A stretch of DNA of 14,180 nucleotides from Verrucomicrobiota bacterium (lineage in GTDB: Bacteria > Verrucomicrobiota > Verrucomicrobiia > Limisphaerales > J093), in contig RFJD01000299.1 in assembly GCA_003695015.1 (NCBI GenBank), positions 1 to 14,180 on the forward strand, read 5' to 3'. Position numbers and translations under genes: made by a program. Position 1 is the stretch's first letter. Each line of letters opens with the position of its first letter. A model generated the notes under the pieces. That model saw only the letters and a list, made by a program, of their open reading frames with translations. It made no database searches and had not been told where the DNA came from. This document shows positions 6,736 through 12,780 of this stretch, piece after piece.

Positions 6736-7002
6736 ATGAGTGAGCGGACCAGACAGCAGCGACGGGCGCTTCTCCTGGGGATCGGCTTGGACAGCGACGG
6801 CCACAAGCGGGTGACCACCGGCCCCAACTTCGCCCTGGTGGGCGGTTCCAAGGAAACCCACGAGGAAATGACCGAAAAGGCCATCAAGATCAACGAGAAG
6901 TTGGCCCGCCGCGGCAAACGGCTCGAAGAGGTCAGCCGTGAGGAGTTCGACGAGATCGCTCACTCGGTGGGATTGCGGCGTCACACACCCGAGACCAACT
7001 GA
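6736..7002 (+). CDS. Conserved hypothetical protein leading the nuo operon (88 residues)
   Basis: I do not know a function for this 88-residue soluble protein. It has a basic start MSERTRQQRR, then a compact motif-like region, ALLLGIGLDSDGHKRVTTG followed by PNFALVGGSKETHEEM (residues 11-45). A charged helical C-terminal half ends in SREEFDEIAHSVGL. I recall very similar small proteins in Verrucomicrobiota genomes, which suggests a conserved lineage-specific protein, but this is memory and not a search. There is no membrane segment and no cysteine, so it is not an iron-sulfur subunit. The gene ends 38 bp before nuoA on the same strand and is probably transcribed with it. An accessory or assembly role for complex I is possible but unproven. 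The ATG at 6736 has no close Shine-Dalgarno sequence. Confidence 0.82.
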   Translation: MSERTRQQRRALLLGIGLDSDGHKRVTTGPNFALVGGSKETHEEMTEKAIKINEKLARRGKRLEEVSREEFDEIAHSVGLRRHTPETN

Positions 7003-7040
7003 TCCGCGAGCCCGACTTTGGTTTCCCCAACGATCCGAGC

Positions 7041-7412
7041 ATGCAGGAGCATCCCTACCTTTTCCTGGCGGTTCTGGCGGCGGCGGGCGTGGCTTTTTGC
7101 GTCGGCCCGCTGGCACTGGCCCGGTTGTGGACGATGTTGTTCAGTCCGGCGCGGCCCGGCCCGGTCAAGAACGCCACCTACGAGTGCGGCTTGGAACCGC
7201 AGAGCGATCCTTGGCGGCGGTTTCACGCCGGCTACTACGTCTATGCCATCATTTTTCTGGTTTTCGACGTCGAGGCGGTGTTCCTGCTGCCCTTTGCCGT
7301 GGCCTTTGGCGGTTTGTCGGTGGGCGCCTTTCTGGCGATGATGGGCTTCCTGTTGCTGCTGGTGGAGGGGTTGGTCTGGGCCTGGCGCAAGGGTGTGCTG
7401 CAATGGCGGTGA
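7041..7412 (+). CDS. nuoA: NADH-quinone oxidoreductase subunit A
   Basis: NuoA is a small membrane subunit of complex I near the quinone entry channel, at the junction of the two arms. The 123-residue protein has three hydrophobic segments (about 6-28, 65-88 and 93-116). It carries the family motifs YECGLEP (47-53) in the loop after the first helix and [10 protein letters not shown] (75-84) in the second helix. The length is normal. The ATG at 7041 lies 38 bp after the upstream small gene, and nuoB starts 31 bp after the stop. No clear ribosome binding site is seen. It is the first recognised nuo gene of the operon. Confidence 0.96.
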   Translation: MQEHPYLFLAVLAAAGVAFCVGPLALARLWTMLFSPARPGPVKNATYECGLEPQSDPWRRFHAGYYVYAIIFLVFDVEAVFLLPFAVAFGGLSVGAFLAMMGFLLLLVEGLVWAWRKGVLQWR

Positions 7413-7443
7413 GACCGGGGCGGACCGCGAAGGAGTGTCGAGC

Positions 7444-8076
7444 ATGGATCCGGGACTGCAAAACGAACTGAGCAAACGGGGCATTTTCACGACCACGTGG
7501 CAGGAGCTGCTGCGGTTCGGCTACAACTGGGGTCGGAAGAACTCGTTGTGGCCGTTGAACTTCGGCTTGGCCTGCTGCGCCATCGAGATGATTGCCGCCT
7601 CGATGGCGCGCTTCGACATCGCCCGCTTCGGCGCCGAGGTGTTCCGGCCTTCCCCCCGGCAGGCGGACCTGATGATCGTGGCCGGCACCGTCACCAAGAA
7701 GATGGCCCCCTTGGTGGTGCGGCTCTACAACCAGATGCCCGAGCCCAAGTACGTCATCGCCATGGGCGCCTGCGCCATCTCCGGCGGGCCGTTCAAACAG
7801 GGCTACAACGTGTTGAAGGGCATCGACCGCTTCCTGCCGGTGGACGTTCACATCCCCGGTTGTCCGCCCCGGCCCGAGGCCCTGTTGCACGGCCTGATCA
7901 CCCTCCAAAAGCTCATCGAGGCGCAGGAAATCCACGGCCCCAACAAGCCGCGGCATCTCCAGGAAACCGCGCCCAACGAGTACCCGATCCCCAGGTACGG
8001 GCGGTTCGATCTGGATCCGCCCAAGAACCCGGAAGTCTGGCCGGGCCGTCCCCTGCCGCGCGGCGAGAACAAGTGA
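7444..8076 (+). CDS. nuoB: NADH-quinone oxidoreductase subunit B
   Basis: NuoB binds cluster N2, the last iron-sulfur cluster before quinone, in the Q-module. The 210-residue protein has the expected four cysteines: the adjacent pair Cys44-Cys45 in [10 protein letters not shown], Cys110 in [10 protein letters not shown], and Cys140 in [12 protein letters not shown]. The ATG at 7444 is supported by AAGGAG 8 nt upstream; the frame is open further up to 7393, but that part overlaps nuoA. A tail of about 40 residues after the conserved core (ending PLPRGENK) is proline-rich and may be lineage-specific. nuoC follows after 8 bp. Confidence 0.97.
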   Translation: MDPGLQNELSKRGIFTTTWQELLRFGYNWGRKNSLWPLNFGLACCAIEMIAASMARFDIARFGAEVFRPSPRQADLMIVAGTVTKKMAPLVVRLYNQMPEPKYVIAMGACAISGGPFKQGYNVLKGIDRFLPVDVHIPGCPPRPEALLHGLITLQKLIEAQEIHGPNKPRHLQETAPNEYPIPRYGRFDLDPPKNPEVWPGRPLPRGENK

Positions 8077-8084
8077 CTTTGCCC

Positions 8085-8771
8085 ATGAGTGCCTGTGCTT
8101 CCTCCCCAACCTCCGGCGGTGGCGCTTCCGGCTCGCTTCCGAGCTTGGAGGCGTTGCGGGACCGCCTGCTCGAAGCCGTGCCCGGGGCGCAGATCCAGAT
8201 CCAGCCCAACCCGGCCGTGCCCGAGCAAAGTTCGCTGGTGGTGGACCCCGCCCATGCGGTCGCGGTGGCCCGTTATCTCCGGGACGCCGAAGACCTCCGG
8301 CTGGACTACTGCTCCAACGTCACCGGGGTGGACTGGCTCGACGCCTTCACCGAGGAAACGGTGACCCGCACCCGGGTGGTGGAGGGACGGGAGGTGACCG
8401 TCGAAGAGACCATCCGCCACCGCCGCCCCGGATACCTCGAGGTGGTGTATCACCTGTACTCGATGAGCCTGCGCCACGGTCCGGTGATCCTCCGGCAACG
8501 GACCCGCAACCGCGTGGACGACACCCGGGTGGCGAGCCTGACGCCGGTCTGGCGCAGCGCCGAGTTCCAGGAACGCGAGGTTTATGACCTGTTCGGCGTC
8601 CAGTTCGAGGGACACCCGGACCTGCGGCGCATCCTGATGTGGGACGAATTCGCCGATCATCCGATGCGGAAGGACTACGTCGAACCGGACGACTACGAAT
8701 ACGAGCCGACCCCGAATGCCGAGATTCTGCCCAAGGCGCGCCGGCACTATCCGTTGGAGGGAACCGCATGA
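8085..8771 (+). CDS. nuoC: NADH-quinone oxidoreductase subunit C
   Basis: NuoC is the 30-kDa subunit of the hydrophilic arm and packs against NuoD. The 228-residue protein has the signature [20 protein letters not shown] (163-182), then [17 protein letters not shown]. The N-terminal 18 residues are a Ser/Gly-rich lead without homology. An insertion of about 25 residues (89-115, rich in Glu, Thr, Arg and Val) separates GVDWLD from [10 protein letters not shown], where typical NuoC has a short turn. NuoC and NuoD are separate genes here, not a NuoCD fusion. The start ATG is 8 bp after nuoB; an in-frame TTG lies 6 bp earlier. The stop overlaps the nuoD start by 4 bp, so the two are translationally coupled. 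Confidence 0.96.
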   Translation: MSACASSPTSGGGASGSLPSLEALRDRLLEAVPGAQIQIQPNPAVPEQSSLVVDPAHAVAVARYLRDAEDLRLDYCSNVTGVDWLDAFTEETVTRTRVVEGREVTVEETIRHRRPGYLEVVYHLYSMSLRHGPVILRQRTRNRVDDTRVASLTPVWRSAEFQEREVYDLFGVQFEGHPDLRRILMWDEFADHPMRKDYVEPDDYEYEPTPNAEILPKARRHYPLEGTA

Positions 8772-10030
8772 GCAAGCCGTTGGATTTCGACGCTGCGGAG
8801 CAACTGGCGATGGCGACGGGCGACGTCGAACCCGAGCAGCTCGACCACGACGCGCCGGTGTCCCTGCCGCCGCCGGGTCCCCGTTACGAGGCCGTGCCCC
8901 GGGCCGCCTCGCCGGCCATTCCGGAGCCGGAGGGCGAGCTGCTCGAGGTCTCGGTCGGTCCGCACCATCCCTCGACCCACGGCGTTTTCCGGATGAACGT
9001 GGTGCTGGACGGCGAGAAAATCGTCCAGCTCAAGCCGGTCTTCGGCTACCTCCATCGCAACCACGAGAAGCTCGGCGAGCAGACCACCTACCTGGGCAAC
9101 ATGCCCTACACCGACCGGCTCGACTATTTCTGCTCCCTCTCGAACAACTGGGCCTACGCCCTGGCCGTCGAGAAACTGGCCGGCCTGAAGGTGCCCGAGC
9201 GGGCCGAATACATCCGGGTCATCACCGCCGAGCTGACCCGTCTGGTCAACCACTCCTCCCTGGTCGGCTTCCTCCTGCACGACATGGGCACCATGGGCAC
9301 CCCTCTCATGTACGCCTTCCGGGAACGCGAGAAGATCCTCGACGCCTTCGAGGCCCTCACCGGCGCCCGGATGATGTGCAACTACCACCGCTTCGGCGGC
9401 TGCCGGGTGGACCTTCCGCCGGGGTGGCTCGACCAAGTCCGGACCATCGTGGACAACTTTCCCCGCTTCATCGACGAGATGGAGCGGCTGCTTTCGGAAA
9501 ACGAGGTGCTCATCGCCCGCACCCATGGGGTGGGGGTGCTCCCGCCCGAGCTGGCGGTCAACGCCGGCGTCACCGGCCCGTCCCTCCGGGCCAGCGGCAT
9601 CAACTACGACCTCCGCAAGGTGGACCGCTACGGCATCTACGACCGCTTCCAGTTTCGGGTGCCCCTCGGCGAGAAGGGGGACGTATATGACCGATACATG
9701 ATGCGCATCCTCGAGATGCGTGAATCGGTCAAGATCCTCCAGCAGGCATTGCGGGACATCCCCGAGGGGCCGGTCATCGACCCGAAGGTGCGGCTGCGCA
9801 ACTTCACTCCGCCGGTGGGCGAGGCGTACGGCCGCATCGAGGCCCCGAAGGGCGAGCTGGGCTTCTACCTCATCAGCGACGGGTCGAAGAAGCCCTACCG
9901 CTACCGCATCCGGCCGCCCAGCTTCATCAACCTGACGGTGCTGGAGGACATGTGCCGGGGCCACACGCTCGCCGACGCCGTCATCATCCTTGGCGCGGTG
10001 GACATCGTCCTGGGGGAGGTGGACCGATGA
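8768..10030 (+). CDS. nuoD: NADH-quinone oxidoreductase subunit D
   Basis: NuoD is the 49-kDa subunit that forms the quinone-reduction pocket with NuoB. The 420-residue protein shows [15 protein letters not shown] (63-77), where His67 aligns with the quinone-binding histidine. It also has [10 protein letters not shown] (111-120) with the pocket tyrosine, and the usual C-terminal ending GEVDR. About 55 residues before GELLEV form an acidic, proline-rich N-terminal extension not found in short homologues. The ATG at 8768 has GGAGG 7 nt upstream and overlaps the nuoC stop (ATGA). The stop TGA in turn overlaps another ATG at 10027, which opens a 41-codon frame. nuoE would be expected next but is absent. 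Confidence 0.97.
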   Translation: MSKPLDFDAAEQLAMATGDVEPEQLDHDAPVSLPPPGPRYEAVPRAASPAIPEPEGELLEVSVGPHHPSTHGVFRMNVVLDGEKIVQLKPVFGYLHRNHEKLGEQTTYLGNMPYTDRLDYFCSLSNNWAYALAVEKLAGLKVPERAEYIRVITAELTRLVNHSSLVGFLLHDMGTMGTPLMYAFREREKILDAFEALTGARMMCNYHRFGGCRVDLPPGWLDQVRTIVDNFPRFIDEMERLLSENEVLIARTHGVGVLPPELAVNAGVTGPSLRASGINYDLRKVDRYGIYDRFQFRVPLGEKGDVYDRYMMRILEMRESVKILQQALRDIPEGPVIDPKVRLRNFTPPVGEAYGRIEAPKGELGFYLISDGSKKPYRYRIRPPSFINLTVLEDMCRGHTLADAVIILGAVDIVLGEVDR

Positions 10031-10152
10031 GCGGCCACGGGCAGACCGGTCGCCCGCAGGATTTGGCGACCGAAACTTTCGGACTAATCGAAAAAAGTTT
10101 CGCTAACCCAGGGCGGAGGCTTGTCTTCCGCTCGAAACCCTGTTCAGACTGA
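10027..10152 (+). CDS. Possible 41-residue orphan ORF at the nuoD-nuoI junction
   Basis: An ATG overlaps the nuoD stop in the ATGA pattern used elsewhere in this operon and opens a 41-codon frame ending at TGA 10150-10152. The first 15 or so codons look like the rest of the operon (GGC, CAC, CAG, ACC, CCG). From about 10072 on, codons otherwise rare here appear together: ACT, GGA, CTA, AGT, GCT, CCA, AGG, CTT, TCA. The product matches nothing I recognise and does not resemble NuoE. It may be the 5' stub of a lost gene joined to other DNA, a small leader peptide, or chance. I lean to a remnant. Confidence 0.25.
   Translation: MSGHGQTGRPQDLATETFGLIEKSFANPGRRLVFRSKPCSD
10071..10102. repeat. Inverted repeat / hairpin in the nuoD-nuoI spacer
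   Basis: CGAAACTTT (10071-10079) and AAAGTTTCG (10094-10102) are a perfect 9-bp inverted repeat with a 14-nt loop. Two more C-G pairs can form inside with an AAA bulge. There is no U-tract after it, so it is not a normal terminator. It is AT-rich in a GC-rich operon. A second possible fold follows: CAGGG (10109-10113) with CCCTG (10138-10142), enclosing CGGA (10114-10117) with TCCG (10127-10130). It could be an mRNA processing or stability element, or a relic of a small insertion. Confidence 0.55.
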
Positions 10153-10156
10153 GGTT

Positions 10157-10735
10157 GTGCTAGGGCTTGGCATCATCAAGGGCATGATCGAGACCGCCCG
10201 CAATTTCGTGGGCAGTTACTACGATCCCGCCCGGTTCCCGACCATCCAGTACCCGGAGGAACGGCAGCCCCTGCCGGAGAACAGCCGTTCCTTCCCCATC
10301 CTCATCTACGACGGCGAGGACCCGGAGGCCGGGTTGCGGTGTGTGGCCTGCAAGATCTGCGAGAAAGAGTGCCCGCCCCAGTGCATCTACATCGTGGTCG
10401 AGCGGGACGAAAAGGGCCGCGCCAAACGGCACCCCGCGGTGTTCGACCTGGACATCTCGGTGTGCATGGGTTGCCAGATTTGCGTCGAGGTCTGCCCCTT
10501 CGACTCCATCAAGATGGACGTCGCTTTCGAGAAGGCGGGCACTGACCGGTTCGGACGGATGCTCCTGCACAAGCAGGACTTGGCGCGCCCGAACGAATAC
10601 TTCCACCAGATCCACCCGACCGAAGCCGCCCAGTCGGACGAGCGGGTGGGCAAGACCAAAAAGGCGCCCAAACCCAAACCCAAGCCCGCCGCGGACGCCG
10701 CCGCGGAGCGACAACCTTCACGCCTGGCAGCCTGA
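10157..10735 (+). CDS. nuoI: NADH-quinone oxidoreductase subunit I (two [4Fe-4S] ferredoxin-like)
   Basis: NuoI carries clusters N6a and N6b and passes electrons to NuoB. From the GTG at 10157 it has 192 residues. The first cluster motif is CVACKICEKECP (Cys62, 65, 68, 72) and the second CMGCQICVEVCP (Cys103, 106, 109, 113). FPTIQYPEE (27-35) matches the usual NuoI lead. After about residue 165 comes a Lys/Pro/Ala tail (KTKKAPKPKPKPAAD and on) not needed for the fold. The start is uncertain: TTG 10121, GTG 10157 and ATG 10184 are all in frame. Homology seems to begin near GLGIIKGM, which favours 10157, but CTA and CTT codons there are unlike the operon. It precedes nuoH, the reverse of the usual H-I order. 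Confidence 0.93.
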   Translation: MLGLGIIKGMIETARNFVGSYYDPARFPTIQYPEERQPLPENSRSFPILIYDGEDPEAGLRCVACKICEKECPPQCIYIVVERDEKGRAKRHPAVFDLDISVCMGCQICVEVCPFDSIKMDVAFEKAGTDRFGRMLLHKQDLARPNEYFHQIHPTEAAQSDERVGKTKKAPKPKPKPAADAAAERQPSRLAA

Positions 10736-10744
10736 GCTCCTCCC

Positions 10745-11938
10745 GTGAACGCCTTGGATCAGCTCTTCGTCAACCTCAAGCAAGCGATCGTGGGTTGGTT
10801 CCCCGGCGAATGGCGGCTGGGGGTTTCGGTGGTGATCTCGGCGGCGGCCATCGTGGGCGTTTACGCCGGTCTGTTCGCCATCACCACCTGGATCGAACGC
10901 AAAGGGCTGGGGCGCATCCAAAACCGGCCCGGCCCCAACCGGGTCGGCCCCTTCGGTCTGCTGCAACCGTTGGCCGACGGCCTCAAGGCGCTCATCAAGG
11001 AGGACATCATCCCGCAGCGGGCCGACCGACTCGTCCACACGCTGGCGCCCATTCTTGCCGTGGTGCCGGTCATCCTGGCCCTGGCGGTCATCCCGGTCGG
11101 GCGCAACATGGTCGCGGTCGATCTCCAAGCCGGGTTGATCTTCTTCTTCGCCATGGGCGGGGTGAAGGAGATCGCGGTGTTCATGGCCGGCTGGGGCAGC
11201 CGGAACGCCTACAGCCTGCTGGGCTCGATGCGCGCCATCGCCCAGATGATCAGCTACGAGATGCCGCTGGTGCTCTCCGGTCTGGTGGTCGCCATGGCGG
11301 TGGGCTCGCTCTCGTTGGTGGACATCATCGAGGCCCAGGCCGGCTATTACGGCGGCGTGCTGGCCCGCTGGCATGTGTTCACGCCGTGGGGGCTGGCGGG
11401 GTTCCTGCTGTTCCTGGTGGCCGCCACCGCGGAAGCCAACCGGACCCCGTTCGATCTGCCCGAGGGCGAATCCGAGATCATCGCCGGCCACATGCTCGAG
11501 TATAGCGGCTTCAAGTACGCCCTGTTCTTCTTGGGCGAGTACATGGGGTTGTTCGGGATGAGCGGCTTGGCGATCACGCTGTTCCTGGGCGGCTGGCGAG
11601 CGCCGTTCTCGTTCCTCGAGTGGATCCCGTCCTGGATGTGGTTCTTCGGGAAGCTGTTTGCCTTCATCGCCTTTTTCGTCTGGCTGCGGGGCACCCTGCC
11701 GCGTCTGCGGGCCGACCAGCTCATGGAGTTCGCTTGGAAGTTCATGTTGCCGATGGTGCTGCTGGACGTGGTGGCGCTGGCCCTCTGGCAATACACCGCC
11801 CACTGGAGCGTGCCGCTGGCGGGGCTCTGGCGCTGGGTGTTGAGCGGCGGGTTGATGTTCGTCGCCTACCTGGGGCTGGCCCGGCTGATCTCGCCGCGGC
11901 GGCGCGTCGGGCCGCGAACCTACCGATTCGCCGAGTAA
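10745..11938 (+). CDS. nuoH: NADH-quinone oxidoreductase subunit H
   Basis: NuoH is the membrane subunit that lines the quinone tunnel and links redox chemistry to proton pumping. The 397-residue protein has about eight to nine hydrophobic helices. Family motifs are WIERKGLGRIQ (49-59), NRPGPNRVGP (60-69), GSMRAIAQMISYE (160-172), and the acidic loop TPFDLPEGESEIIAG (234-248) followed by EYSGFKYALFF. The length is slightly above the 320-350 usual in proteobacteria; the extra residues fall in loops and at the C-terminus. The start is GTG 10745, 9 bp after the nuoI stop, with no clear Shine-Dalgarno sequence. nuoJ follows after 2 bp. Confidence 0.96.
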   Translation: MNALDQLFVNLKQAIVGWFPGEWRLGVSVVISAAAIVGVYAGLFAITTWIERKGLGRIQNRPGPNRVGPFGLLQPLADGLKALIKEDIIPQRADRLVHTLAPILAVVPVILALAVIPVGRNMVAVDLQAGLIFFFAMGGVKEIAVFMAGWGSRNAYSLLGSMRAIAQMISYEMPLVLSGLVVAMAVGSLSLVDIIEAQAGYYGGVLARWHVFTPWGLAGFLLFLVAATAEANRTPFDLPEGESEIIAGHMLEYSGFKYALFFLGEYMGLFGMSGLAITLFLGGWRAPFSFLEWIPSWMWFFGKLFAFIAFFVWLRGTLPRLRADQLMEFAWKFMLPMVLLDVVALALWQYTAHWSVPLAGLWRWVLSGGLMFVAYLGLARLISPRRRVGPRTYRFAE

Positions 11939-11940
11939 CG

Positions 11941-12450
11941 ATGAGTGCGACGTTTGCCATCCTGGCCACATGGACGGTGCTGGCGGCGCTGGGCGCCATG
12001 GCCTTGCGCAAGCCGGTGCATGCGGCCCTGTCCTTGGTTGGCGCCCTGATGGGGGTGGCTTTCACCTACCTGAACCTCGGCGCCGAGTTCATCACCGCCG
12101 TCCAGGTGCTGGTCTATGTCGGGGCGGTGGCCATCCTCATCGTTTTCGTTCTCCAACTGACCCGGGGCGAGGGGGTCGAAGGAGAAAGCCTGGCGGTGCA
12201 ACCGGCCAGTCTGGGCTTGGGCATCGCCTTGTTGGTGACCGGCGGCCTGATCGCCGCGGTGGTGTTCCTGCCCGACTGGCGCGCCGCCTGGCCGGAGAAG
12301 GGAGACGTGGCCCTGAAACGGCTGGGCGAGGTGTTGATGAACCGCTACGTGGTGGCCTTGGAAGCCATCGGCCTGCTGCTGACCATCGCCATGATCGGCG
12401 CGGTCCTGATCGCTTTGAAACGTCCGGATTCCCAACCCCCCGAGTCGTGA
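11941..12450 (+). CDS. nuoJ: NADH-quinone oxidoreductase subunit J
   Basis: NuoJ is a membrane subunit whose third helix turns between conformations during coupling. The 169-residue protein has five hydrophobic segments. The conserved helix AEFITAVQVLVYVGAV (48-63) includes Gly61, at the site of the known pi-bulge. It ends in a short hydrophilic tail RPDSQPPES. The frame is open upstream inside nuoH, but ATG 11941 right after the nuoH stop is the natural start and begins just before the first helix. The stop overlaps the nuoK ATG by one base (TGATG). Confidence 0.95.
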   Translation: MSATFAILATWTVLAALGAMALRKPVHAALSLVGALMGVAFTYLNLGAEFITAVQVLVYVGAVAILIVFVLQLTRGEGVEGESLAVQPASLGLGIALLVTGGLIAAVVFLPDWRAAWPEKGDVALKRLGEVLMNRYVVALEAIGLLLTIAMIGAVLIALKRPDSQPPES

Positions 12451-12761
12451 TGGCCCCGCTTCACCAATACCTGCTGCTTTCGTTGTTGTTGTTCGGCCTG
12501 GGATTGGCCGGGGTGATGACCCGCCGCAACGGCCTGATCACCCTCATGGGCATCGAACTGATGCTCAACGCCGCCAACCTGAACTTCATCGCGTTCTGGC
12601 GGCATGGGCCCAACCCGGACGCGGTGGAGGGGGTGTTGCTGGCCATGTTCGCCATCGGGGTGGCCGCCGCCGAGGTGGCGGTGGGGCTGGCGCTGGTGAT
12701 CGCCATCTTCCGGCGGTTCCGCACCGTCAACCTCGACGAGGTGCAGGAGTTGAAGGGCTAG
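12450..12761 (+). CDS. nuoK: NADH-quinone oxidoreductase subunit K
   Basis: NuoK is a three-helix antiporter-like subunit of the membrane arm. The protein has 103 residues, normal for the family. The two functionally important membrane glutamates are visible: Glu36 in GIELMLNAANLNFI and Glu75 in AAAEVAVGLAL. The segment VNLDEVQELKG closes the protein, close to the common VDxLxxLKG ending. The ATG at 12450 overlaps the nuoJ stop, so translation is coupled. nuoL starts 19 bp downstream. Confidence 0.96.
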   Translation: MAPLHQYLLLSLLLFGLGLAGVMTRRNGLITLMGIELMLNAANLNFIAFWRHGPNPDAVEGVLLAMFAIGVAAAEVAVGLALVIAIFRRFRTVNLDEVQELKG

Positions 12762-12780
12762 GCTGAAGGGACGAGCGCCG

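Noticed and set aside
8747..9964. A 405-codon minus-strand frame over nuoD
   Set aside because: It is a shadow of nuoD, whose identity is certain; no motif is seen in the antisense product.
10027..10152. The 41-codon frame as a truncated nuoE
   Set aside because: The residues do not resemble the N-terminus of NuoE, and no [2Fe-2S] cysteine pattern is present. It is kept only as an orphan frame.
10718..11971. A 417-codon minus-strand frame over nuoH
   Set aside because: Same explanation: complement of a GC-rich membrane protein gene, with no domain visible.
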